Assembly: GCF_001429625.1 (NCBI RefSeq)
Contig: NZ_LMSU01000001.1
Location: 1,478,310 to 1,542,309 of the forward strand
Length of the DNA stretch: 64,000 nt
DNA from: Nocardioides sp. Soil805
GTDB taxonomy: Bacteria; Actinomycetota; Actinomycetes; Propionibacteriales; Nocardioidaceae
Direction: 5' to 3'
Of the stretch, positions 1 through 6,846 are shown piece after piece (the stretch's first letter is position 1; each line of letters starts with the position of its first letter). Below the pieces are notes generated by a model. That model was given only the letters and a program-made list of their open reading frames with translations. It did no database searches and had not been told where the DNA came from. The position numbers and the translations under genes were made by a program.

Positions 1-974
1 GCGAGGGGGTGGCCGCCGACGATGGCGAGCAGGTGCGTCCAGGCCCGCGGGACGACGTCCACCAGTGCGTAGCCGCCCCCACCGGTCGCCACCCACCGAC
101 CGCCGGCGACCTCGTGGGCCAGCTCGTGGAGTGCGACGTACGCCGCCCGCTGGCCGTCGACGGTGAGCATCAGGTGGGCGAGCGGGTCCTCCATGTGGGA
201 GTCGCATCCGTGCTGGGTCACCAGCACCTCGGGCTCCCACGCGCGCAGGACCGGAGGCACCACGGCGTGGAAGGCACGCAGCCAGCCGGCGTCGGCGGTG
301 CCGGGTGGCAGGGCGACGTTGACCGCGGTCCCCTCGGCCCCGGGCCCGCCGCTGTCGGAGGGGAAGCCGGTCCCGGGGAAGAGCATCTGCCCGGTCTCGT
401 GCAGGGAGATGGTCAGCACCCGCGGATCGTCGTAGAAGATCCGCTCCACCCCGTCGCCGTGGTGGACGTCGACGTCGACGTAGGCGACGCGATCGTGGCC
501 CTGGTCGAGCAGGCTCTGGATGCCGACGGCGACGTCGTTGTAGATGCAGAACCCGGAGGAGCGGTCGGCCATCGCGTGGTGGAGCCCACCGGCGATGCTC
601 GCGCTGTGCAGCGACTCCCCGCTGGCCACCTGCCGGCAGGCCTCGACGGTCGCGCCGACGACGTGGGCCGCGGCCGTGTGCATGTCGGGGAAGACGGGGT
701 CGTCGTCGGTGCCGAGCCCGTGGTCGGGATCCTCCCCACCCTCGGTGCCACACCGTGTCACCGCCGCGATGAGGCTGCGGTCGTGGACCGTGGCGATGAG
801 GTCGTCGTCCGCCACCGGCGCCTCCACCATGCGCAGGCGCTCGAGCACGCCGAGCTCCTCGGCGAGACGCATCGTGAGGTCGACGCGCACCGGGGACATC
901 GGGTGACCGGGCCCGAAGTCGTACTCCGTCAGGCTCTTGTCGAAGACGACGGACGCGGGGCCGGGGCACTCCAT
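1..974 (-). CDS. AcuC-like histone deacetylase family protein (3' end cut off)
   Basis: Member of the arginase/deacetylase fold family that includes bacterial AcuC, which removes acetyl groups from protein lysines or small amines using zinc. About 324 residues are visible from the ATG at 974; the C-terminus lies outside the window. The signature is clear: a GGLHHA motif around residues 129-134, then VDVDVHHGDG around 166-175, whose Asp and His are the usual zinc ligands, and QHGCDSH further on, carrying the third ligand. The long acidic segment at residues 75-95 is typical of AcuC. It is divergent from the small operon starting at 1115, with about 140 bp between them. The physiological substrate cannot be read from the sequence; AcuC in Bacillus deacetylates acetyl-CoA synthetase. 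Confidence 0.85.
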   Translation of the reverse strand, partial: MECPGPASVVFDKSLTEYDFGPGHPMSPVRVDLTMRLAEELGVLERLRMVEAPVADDDLIATVHDRSLIAAVTRCGTEGGEDPDHGLGTDDDPVFPDMHTAAAHVVGATVEACRQVASGESLHSASIAGGLHHAMADRSSGFCIYNDVAVGIQSLLDQGHDRVAYVDVDVHHGDGVERIFYDDPRVLTISLHETGQMLFPGTGFPSDSGGPGAEGTAVNVALPPGTADAGWLRAFHAVVPPVLRAWEPEVLVTQHGCDSHMEDPLAHLMLTVDGQRAAYVALHELAHEVAGGRWVATGGGGYALVDVVPRAWTHLLAIVGGHPL

Positions 975-1043
975 GTGACGGACGCTACCCGCAACCCCGC
1001 CGCAGGACCGGCGCCGACCGCGGCGCGCCCACCCCGACCCGCA

Positions 1044-1059
1044 CTTGAACATGTTCAAG
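1044..1059. promoter_or_regulatory. Palindromic operator O1, probably for the TetR regulator at 1902
   Basis: CTTGAACATGTTCAAG is a perfect 16-bp palindrome. It covers the probable -35 element of the promoter serving the operon at 1115. A second site with the same arms, TTGAAC-NN-GTTCAA, lies 45 bp downstream (centre to centre). Paired palindromes in front of an operon that ends with a TetR gene suggest autorepression; the assignment to this regulator is inference. Confidence 0.7.
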
Positions 1060-1073
1060 AAGAGGGCTAGCGT
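1045..1073 (+). promoter_or_regulatory. Probable sigma-70 type promoter of the operon at 1115
   Basis: TTGAAC at 1045-1050 and TAGCGT at 1068-1073 are spaced by 17 nt, a good vegetative promoter layout for a high-GC actinobacterium. The -35 hexamer lies inside operator O1, so bound repressor would block polymerase. Confidence 0.5.
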
Positions 1074-1089
1074 GCGTCTCACCTACTTT

Positions 1090-1103
1090 TTGAACACGTT
1101 CAA
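1090..1103. promoter_or_regulatory. Palindromic operator O2
   Basis: TTGAACACGTTCAA repeats the arms of O1 with a different central dinucleotide. It lies just before the AGGAG ribosome binding site (1105-1109) of the ATG at 1115, so it is in the leader and could act as a roadblock or support cooperative binding. Confidence 0.65.
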
Positions 1104-1114
1104 CAGGAGTCGTC

Positions 1115-1537
1115 ATGGACTGGACCGCCCTCACCTACCTCAGCTACCTCGTCGTCACCGTGCCGCTCACCGTCTGGGTGGCGCGGACCCTTTCGCGCAA
1201 CGGACGGGTCTTCCTCACCGACGTCCTCGGCGAGGACGGCCTCGCGGACGCGGTCAACACGCTGCTGGTCGTCGGCTTCTACCTGCTCAACGTCGGGTTC
1301 GTGCTCCTCTACCTGCGCACCGGCACCACCGTCGTGAACCTCACCCAGATGATCGAGGTCGTCAGCCTCAAGGTCGGGGTCGTGATGGTCGTGCTCGGGC
1401 TGCTGCACTTCTGCAACGTGTACGTCTTCAACTCCATCCGGCGTCGTGCACGGCTCGAGACGTTGCGGACCCCTCCCCTGCCCCCGCAGCGCTACACCCC
1501 GACCGTCGGCCCGGACGCCGCGGCGTACCCGGCCTGA
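1115..1537 (+). CDS. Small integral membrane protein of unknown function
   Basis: 140 residues with three hydrophobic segments (about residues 5-22, 48-68 and 84-104) and a basic RRR motif after the last one, so the tail is probably cytoplasmic. The start is fixed by AGGAG five bases before the ATG. It is the first gene of a three-gene unit: a thioredoxin-like DCC protein begins 3 nt after its stop, and a TetR regulator follows. Two TTGAAC-NN-GTTCAA palindromes control the unit. I do not recognise a named family; the context suggests a membrane protein induced by a ligand of the TetR protein. Confidence 0.75.
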   Translation: MDWTALTYLSYLVVTVPLTVWVARTLSRNGRVFLTDVLGEDGLADAVNTLLVVGFYLLNVGFVLLYLRTGTTVVNLTQMIEVVSLKVGVVMVVLGLLHFCNVYVFNSIRRRARLETLRTPPLPPQRYTPTVGPDAAAYPA

Positions 1538-1540
1538 GCC

Positions 1541-1954
1541 GTGCGCCTCACCGTCCTGACCGACCCGGGCTGCCCGCTGTGCCGCGCCTTCGGGGGGTGG
1601 CTCGGCGCCCAGCCCTGCCTGGTGCCGCTCGACCTGGTGCCGGCCGGGTCGCCCGCGGCCCGCGCACTCTTCCCCGCGCTCGACCACGAGCGCACCCTGG
1701 CGGAGGTCACCGTCGTCTCCGACGAGGGTGCGGTGTGGACCGGGGCCCACGCCTGGGTGATGTGCCTGTGGGCCACCGCCTCGCACCGGGCGCTGGCCGA
1801 GACGCTGGCGCAGCCGTCGCGGCTGCCGCTGGCCAAGGGCGCGGCGTACCTCGCGGCGGGCATCCGCAACGCCACCACGGCCCGGCTCACGGCCGGAGGG
1901 GGTGACTACCCTGACGACTGTGCCGGATCCTGCTCCCCGCTCCCCCAAGGCTGA
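1541..1954 (+). CDS. DCC-family (DUF393-like) thiol-disulfide protein
   Basis: 137 residues, GTG start 3 nt after the upstream stop. The N-terminus has the thioredoxin-like motif D8-x-x-C11-P-L-C14 after a short beta strand, as in proteins named for the DxxCxxC motif. These are predicted thiol-disulfide oxidoreductases, but few have been studied. The last 53 bases overlap the start of the TetR gene in another frame, so the final residues depend on the frame continuing to the TGA at 1954. It is translationally linked to the membrane protein before it, which suggests that the two act together. Confidence 0.65.
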   Translation: MRLTVLTDPGCPLCRAFGGWLGAQPCLVPLDLVPAGSPAARALFPALDHERTLAEVTVVSDEGAVWTGAHAWVMCLWATASHRALAETLAQPSRLPLAKGAAYLAAGIRNATTARLTAGGGDYPDDCAGSCSPLPQG

Positions 1955-2594
1955 GCAGACCCGCCGGGCCATCGTCGAGGCGTCGATGCGGCTGTTCCGC
2001 AGCAAGGGCTTCGACGGCACCACCATGCGTGGGATCGCCGACGAGGCGGGCGTCTCGCTCGGCAGCGCCTACTACTACTTCGCCGGCAAGGAGCACCTGA
2101 TCCAGGCCTTCTACGGCCAGATGCAGGAGGCCCACCTCGCGGCCGCGGCGCAGGCGCTGACGGGGACGACGGCGTTCGCCGACCGGCTCGAGGGAGTGCT
2201 CGCCGCGTGGGTGGAGGTCGCCGAGCCGTACCACGAGTTCGCGGGCACGTTCTTCAAGAACGCCGCCGAGCCGACCAGCCCGCTCTCCCCGTTCTCCCCG
2301 GAGTCGAGCGGCGCCCGGGAGGCCAGCATCGCGATCTTCCGGGAGGTCCTCGACGGGTCGGACCTCAAGGTCACTCCCGCGCTGCGCCCCCACCTGCCCG
2401 AGCTGTTGTGGCTGCTCCACATGGGCATGGTGCTCTTCTGGGTGTACGACGCCAGCGACGGTCGCCGTCGTACCCTCGCGCTCGCGCACGGCGTCGCCCC
2501 GCTCGTCGACAAGCTCGGCCGGCTCTCCCGGGTGCCGGTCGTGCGCGGAGCGGTCACCGACCTCGTCTCCCTGCTGGAGTCACTCAGGGCCTGA
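1902..2594 (+). CDS. TetR family transcriptional regulator
   Basis: 230 residues from GTG 1902. The N-terminal DNA-binding domain is classical: AEQTRRAIVEASMRLF leads to the helix-turn-helix TMRGIADEAGVSLGSAYYYF around residues 46-65. The C-terminal ligand domain has no recognisable specificity. The start is uncertain, because GGAGGGG directly abuts GTG 1902; an in-frame GTG at 1920 would leave a protein 6 residues shorter. As the last gene of the operon it is the best candidate to bind the two palindromes at 1044-1059 and 1090-1103 and to repress its own operon. Confidence 0.88.
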   Translation: MTTLTTVPDPAPRSPKAEQTRRAIVEASMRLFRSKGFDGTTMRGIADEAGVSLGSAYYYFAGKEHLIQAFYGQMQEAHLAAAAQALTGTTAFADRLEGVLAAWVEVAEPYHEFAGTFFKNAAEPTSPLSPFSPESSGAREASIAIFREVLDGSDLKVTPALRPHLPELLWLLHMGMVLFWVYDASDGRRRTLALAHGVAPLVDKLGRLSRVPVVRGAVTDLVSLLESLRA

Positions 2595-2626
2595 GCGGGC
2601 TGCGGGCGGGGTGCAAGACTCGGGCC

Positions 2627-3130
2627 ATGGACACCACCGGCACCCGCAGCACCGGCCTCGACCTGGCCTACCCGCAGTCGCTGGCGGTCTACGACACCTA
2701 CGAGCAGGCGCAGCGGGCCGTCGACCACCTCTCCGACGAGGAGTTCCCGGTCGAGAACCTGCTGATCGTCGGCACCGACCTCAAGCGGATCGAGCGTGTC
2801 ACCGGTCGCCTCACCTGGGGTCGCGTCGCCCTGGCCAGCGCGGTGTCGGGGCTGTGGTTCGGCGTCTTCGTGGGCCTGATCATCGCGCTGTGGGTCGACG
2901 GCGACCTGCTCGGCATCCTGCTGTCGACGGCGGCGTTCGGCGCGCTCTTCGGCCTCGTGTGGGGCCTGCTGGGGTACGCCGCCACCCGCGGGCGCCGCGA
3001 CTTCAGCTCGGTGACCGCTGTGGTCGCCACCCGCTACGAGGTGCTCGTCGAGCACAAGCACCGCGAGGCCGCGCACGCCATCCTGGCCGCGACGCCGGGC
3101 CTGCTGCCCGACCCGCACGCGGCGGGCTGA
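2627..3130 (+). CDS. GS17M-like general stress family membrane protein
   Basis: 167 residues. The N-terminal half resembles the domain of Bacillus general stress protein 17M: SLAVYDTYEQAQRAVDHL followed by VENLLIVGTDLKRIERVTGRLTWG. Two glycine-rich hydrophobic segments follow (about residues 68-88 and 94-115), so the protein is membrane-bound with a soluble C-terminal part. The ATG at 2627 is preceded by a weak GGGCGGGG. It follows the TetR gene by 32 nt and could be cotranscribed. The function of the family is unknown. Confidence 0.75.
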   Translation: MDTTGTRSTGLDLAYPQSLAVYDTYEQAQRAVDHLSDEEFPVENLLIVGTDLKRIERVTGRLTWGRVALASAVSGLWFGVFVGLIIALWVDGDLLGILLSTAAFGALFGLVWGLLGYAATRGRRDFSSVTAVVATRYEVLVEHKHREAAHAILAATPGLLPDPHAAG

Positions 3131-3163
3131 GGCCCTCCCGCCCCGGCCCGTCGGGGCTGCGGC

Positions 3164-3967
3164 TCAGGAGCCCTCGGCGAGCTCGCGCGAGCGGTCCCGC
3201 GCGGCTTCCATGGCGGCGAGGAACGCGGCCCGCACCTTGTGCACCTCGAGCTCGCGCAGCGCCGAGGCCGTCGTGCCTCCCGGCGAGGTGACCTGCTCGC
3301 GCAGCACGACCGGGTGGGTGCCCGTCTCGCGCAGCATCGTCGCGGAGCCGTAGAGCGTCTGGATGACCAGCTCGGTCGAGGTCGCGCGCGGCAGGCCGAG
3401 GTGCACGCCCGCCTCGATCATCGACTCGACGACGAAGAAGATGTACGCCGGGCCCGAGCCGCTGATCGCGGTGACCGCGTCCATCTGCCGCTCCGGGATG
3501 CGCATCACCTTGCCGGTCGAGGCCATCAGCGACTCCGCCTCGGCCAGGTGCCCGTCGTCGCAGTGCGAGCCGGGCGAGATCGCGGCCATCCCCTCGTCGA
3601 CCAGCGCCGGCGTGTTGGGCATGACCCGCACGACGGCGACGCCCTCGGGCACGCGGGACTCGATGAAGGAGGTGGTGATGCCCGCCGCGAGGCTGACGAG
3701 CAGCTGGCCGGGACGCAGCTCGGCGGCGATCTCGTCGAGGACGGCCGCCATGTCCTGGGGCTTGACGACCAGCGCGACCGTGTCGGCCTTGCGGGCGGCC
3801 TCGGCGTTGGAGACCACCGCGACGCCGTACTGCTCCTCGAGCTCGCGGGCCCGCTCGGGCCGCTTCTCACCGACCAGCAGGTTGTCGACCCGGCGACCGG
3901 CGCGGACCAGCCCCGAGAGCAGGGTCTCGCCCATGACGCCGGCGCCGATGATCGCGGTCTGGGGCAT
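3164..3967 (-). CDS. proC: Pyrroline-5-carboxylate reductase
   Basis: 267 residues, normal length for ProC, which reduces pyrroline-5-carboxylate to proline with NAD(P)H. The Rossmann motif GAGVMGETL is at residues 8-16, VMPNTPALVDEGM is the central family motif, and the C-terminal dimerisation domain has ISGSGPAYIFFVVESMIEAG and TSPGGTTASALRELE. Its start is 9 nt after the stop of the proline dehydrogenase gene on the same strand, so proline breakdown and synthesis enzymes are apparently expressed from one transcript. Confidence 0.96.
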   Translation of the reverse strand: MPQTAIIGAGVMGETLLSGLVRAGRRVDNLLVGEKRPERARELEEQYGVAVVSNAEAARKADTVALVVKPQDMAAVLDEIAAELRPGQLLVSLAAGITTSFIESRVPEGVAVVRVMPNTPALVDEGMAAISPGSHCDDGHLAEAESLMASTGKVMRIPERQMDAVTAISGSGPAYIFFVVESMIEAGVHLGLPRATSTELVIQTLYGSATMLRETGTHPVVLREQVTSPGGTTASALRELEVHKVRAAFLAAMEAARDRSRELAEGS

Positions 3968-3976
3968 CGCGGGGGC

Positions 3977-4912
3977 CTACTTCTTGGAGATCAGCGAACG
4001 GGCGAAGAACGACAGGTTCTGCGGGCGCTCGGCAAGGCGCCGCATGAGGTAGCCGTACCACTCCTGGCCGTAGGGGATGTAGACGCGCACGGTCTCGCCG
4101 GTGGCGGCGAGGCGCTTCTGCTCCTCGGGGCGGATGCCGTACAGCATCTGGAACTCGTAGGTGCCCGGCGTGCGGCCGTAGCGGCTCGCCAGCGACGACG
4201 CGATCTGCACCATCCGCGGGTCGTGGCTGGCGATCATCGGGTAGCCCTGGCCGGCCAGCAGCACCTTGAGGCAGCGGACGTAGGACTTGTCGATGTCGAG
4301 CTTGTCCTGGAAGGCGACCGACTCGGGCTCGTGGTAGGCGCCCTTGCACAGGCGCACGCGCGAGCCCTCGTAGGCGAGCGCCCGGCAGTCGGCCTCGGTG
4401 CGGTGCAGCATCGCCTGGAGGACGGCCCCGGTCTCGGGGAAGTCCTTGCGCAGCTCGCGCAGGATGCCCAGCGTCGAGTCGGTGGTGGTGTGGTCCTCCA
4501 TGTCGAGGGTGACCGTGGTGCCGGCGTTGCGGGCGGCACGGCAGATCTCGCGAGCGTTCTCCAGCGCGATCTTCTCGCCGTTGTCCGGCAGGGCCTGGCC
4601 GACGGCGCTGAGCTTGACGCTGACCTCGGCCTTCGCGGCGAGGCCGCGGCGGGCCAGCTCGGCCAGCACGTCCTTGTAGGCCGCGACCGTGGCGTCGGCC
4701 TGGGCGACGTCGAGGGTGTCCTCGCCGAGGAAGTCCAGGGTCACGTGGAGGCCGTCACCGACCAGTCCGTCGGTCGCCGTGACGGCGGCGTCGGTGGACT
4801 CACCCGGGACGTAGCTGGTGACGATGCCCGACGAGACGGGCATGGTGCTGACGAGCTTCTTGACCTGCTCGCTCTTGGCGAGCAGCAGGATCGGCTGACG
4901 GAGCAGAGACAT
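3977..4912 (-). CDS. Proline dehydrogenase (monofunctional)
   Basis: 311 residues from the ATG at 4912. FAD enzyme that oxidises proline to pyrroline-5-carboxylate and passes electrons to quinone. Characteristic strings are VSVKLSAVGQAL, VTLDMEDHTTTD, RLCKGAYHEPESVAF and PEEQKRLAATGETVRVYIPYG, all in the usual order of the TIM-barrel domain. Unlike PutA there is no aldehyde dehydrogenase domain, as usual for actinobacteria. The partner here is proC rather than the pyrroline-5-carboxylate dehydrogenase gene. An upstream in-frame extension would run into the tandem repeats and is not believed. Confidence 0.94.
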   Translation of the reverse strand: MSLLRQPILLLAKSEQVKKLVSTMPVSSGIVTSYVPGESTDAAVTATDGLVGDGLHVTLDFLGEDTLDVAQADATVAAYKDVLAELARRGLAAKAEVSVKLSAVGQALPDNGEKIALENAREICRAARNAGTTVTLDMEDHTTTDSTLGILRELRKDFPETGAVLQAMLHRTEADCRALAYEGSRVRLCKGAYHEPESVAFQDKLDIDKSYVRCLKVLLAGQGYPMIASHDPRMVQIASSLASRYGRTPGTYEFQMLYGIRPEEQKRLAATGETVRVYIPYGQEWYGYLMRRLAERPQNLSFFARSLISKK

Positions 4913-5009
4913 GTCGCACAGGTTACGCCGCCCCGCCCCGGAGGGCCTCCTCCGGACGGGCCTGCTGCTCGCGCGCGGTCGGGGTCGCGGGTCCATCGGG
5001 GGGCCTGGG

Positions 5010-5255
5010 CCAGGGTGGCGGCACATCGCGGGGGCTCGGGCCAGGGTGGCGGCACATCACGGACCCCCGGGCCAGGGTGGCGGCACATCGCGGGCGCTCG
5101 GGCCAGGGTGGCGGCACATCACGGACTCCGGGGCCAGGGTGGCGGCACATCGCCGGCCCCCGCCTCAAGGTGGCGGCACATCACGGACCCCCGGGCCAAG
5201 GTGGCGGCACATCGCGGACCCCGCGCGGGATCGGCGCGATCTGCCGCCACCCTGG
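5010..5255. repeat. 31-bp tandem array, seven direct copies plus one inverted
   Basis: The 18-nt core CCAGGGTGGCGGCACATC begins at 5010, 5041, 5072, 5103, 5134, 5165 and 5196, exactly 31 bp apart. Copies 6 and 7 vary slightly at the 5' end of the core. The 13-nt linkers alternate between types starting GC and types starting ACGGA, so the deeper period is 62 bp. An inverted core with one mismatch lies at 5238-5255. The array fills most of the 454-bp gap (4913-5366) between the proline dehydrogenase start and the ABC permease end. The rest holds a 14-bp duplication, CGCCGCCAGTTGCT, at 5325-5351 with an inverted partner at 5281-5291. Confidence 0.95.
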
Positions 5256-5366
5256 AGGCGCACCCACGAGAGCCAGCCCCGACTGGCGGCGTACGACGTC
5301 GCGCCGGGCCCTCGGGATGTCACGCGCCGCCAGTTGCTCGCCGCCAGTTGCGGCGGGCGCGAGCCG

Positions 5367-6104
5367 TCAAGGGGTACGCCGCCGCAGCGTCGCCGCGCCG
5401 AGGGCCAGGCCGGCCAGGGCGAAGGCGAGCACGACCGAGACGTCAGCCCAGACACTGGCCTGGTCGGCGGTGCCGACGAGCTCCTGCATGGCGTCGACGG
5501 CGTACGAGAGCGGCAGGACGTTGCTGAGGGCGCTGAGGACAGCGGGCAGCTCGTCGCGGGCGACGAAGAGCCCGCACAGCAGCAGCTGTGGGACCACGAA
5601 GGCCGGCATGAACTGCACGGCCTGGAACTCGGTGTCGGCGAACGCGCTGACCAGCAGTCCCAGCGCGGTGCCCAGCACGGCGTCGACGACGGCCACCACC
5701 CCCAGCAGCCACACGGGACCGTTGACGTCGAGCCCCAGGAGCCCGACGCTCACCGCGACCGCCAGCGCCGACTGGACGGCGGCCAGGACCCCGAAGGCCA
5801 GGGCGTAGCCGAGAAGGAAGTCGAGCTTGCCCATCGGCATGGAGAGCAGCCGCTCGAGGGTTCCGCTGCCGCGCTCGCGCAGCGTGGTCACGCTGGTCAC
5901 GAGGAACATCACCGTGAAGGGGAAGATGGCCAGCAGCGCGGGACCGAAGCCGTCGAAGGCGTTGCCCGGCAGGTCCGCGAACATCCACCACAGCAGGCTC
6001 ATCAACAGGCACGGCAGCACCAGCAGCATCGCCAGCGTGCGGTGGTCGCGGCGGACCTGCCGCAGCACCCGACCGGCGACGGCGAGCGTCACCCGGGCGC
6101 TCAT
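5367..6104 (-). CDS. ABC-2 type exporter permease
   Basis: 245 residues with six predicted membrane segments, the size of a drug or polysaccharide exporter permease. The region FLVTSVTTLRERGSGTLERLLSMPMG is the conserved ABC-2 loop after the second helix, and MPAFVVPQLLLCGLFVARDELP matches the later conserved segment. The ATG at 6104 overlaps the stop of the ATPase gene by four bases (ATGA), so the two are translationally coupled. Substrate unknown; families with this architecture often export lipids, antibiotics or haem-like compounds. Confidence 0.9.
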   Translation of the reverse strand: MSARVTLAVAGRVLRQVRRDHRTLAMLLVLPCLLMSLLWWMFADLPGNAFDGFGPALLAIFPFTVMFLVTSVTTLRERGSGTLERLLSMPMGKLDFLLGYALAFGVLAAVQSALAVAVSVGLLGLDVNGPVWLLGVVAVVDAVLGTALGLLVSAFADTEFQAVQFMPAFVVPQLLLCGLFVARDELPAVLSALSNVLPLSYAVDAMQELVGTADQASVWADVSVVLAFALAGLALGAATLRRRTP

Positions 6105-6805
6105 GCCGGGGCCTCGACGATCTGGAGGAAGGCCGCCTCGATGTCCCGCGCGCTCCCCCGGATCGCGTCGGGGGTGCCGTCGGCGATGATCCGGCCCTCG
6201 CGCATGAGCAGCAGGCGGTCGCACCGGTCCGCCTCGTCCATGACGTGGCTGGAGACGAGCACCGCCTTGCCCCGGTCGGCCAGCCGGTGGAAGAGGCGCC
6301 ACAGGTCACGGCGCAGTACCGGGTCGAGACCGACCGTGGGCTCGTCGAGGACCAGCACGTCGGGGTCGCCCAGCAGCGCGACGGCGAGGCTGGCCCGGCT
6401 GCGCTGCCCGCCGCTCAGGTTGCCCACCACCTGGTCCCGCTGCTCGCCGAGGTCGACGGCAGCGACCGCGGCGTCCACCTCGCCCCGTAGGACGCCGAGG
6501 ACCCGGGCGAAGAAGCGGAGGTTCTCGGCGACGGTGAGGTCGTCGTACACGCTGGCGGCCTGGGTGACGTAGCCGACGCGGTCGCGCAACCCGCGGTCGC
6601 CGGCCGGCAGGCCGAGGACCTCGACGGCACCGGACCGGATGCGCTGCACGCCGACCACGGATCGCAGCAGGGTGGACTTGCCGCAGCCGCTGGGCCCCAG
6701 CAGCCCGGTGACGCCGGCGGCGACACCCAGCGTGAGGCCCGGGATCACGGTGCGGTCGCCACGGACGACGACGAGGTCCCGGAGCTCGATGACGTTATTC
6801 ATCAT
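6101..6805 (-). CDS. ABC transporter ATP-binding protein
   Basis: 234 residues: Walker A GPSGCGKST near residue 37, Q-loop in YVTQAASVYDDLTV, signature LSGGQRSRASLA, Walker B VLVLDEP, and H-loop SSHVMDEADRCD. It pairs with the permease encoded immediately downstream to form an exporter. The ATG at 6805 lacks a strong ribosome binding site; a second ATG follows directly. The gene begins 41 nt after the stop of the haem peroxidase gene on the same strand, so a three-gene transcript is plausible. Confidence 0.93.
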   Translation of the reverse strand: MMNNVIELRDLVVVRGDRTVIPGLTLGVAAGVTGLLGPSGCGKSTLLRSVVGVQRIRSGAVEVLGLPAGDRGLRDRVGYVTQAASVYDDLTVAENLRFFARVLGVLRGEVDAAVAAVDLGEQRDQVVGNLSGGQRSRASLAVALLGDPDVLVLDEPTVGLDPVLRRDLWRLFHRLADRGKAVLVSSHVMDEADRCDRLLLMREGRIIADGTPDAIRGSARDIEAAFLQIVEAPA

Positions 6806-6846
6806 GTGTTGAATTGTGCTCCCGTGGTCGCGCCGCGGTCAAGGGG

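Noticed and set aside
5010..5255. CRISPR-like array because of the short fixed period
   Set aside because: Linkers are only 13 nt, alternate between two related types and are not unique spacers; no cas genes are near.
3239..5527. Long plus-strand frame across proC and the repeats
   Set aside because: It runs antisense to proC and proline dehydrogenase and through the 31-bp array; no homology-like motifs.
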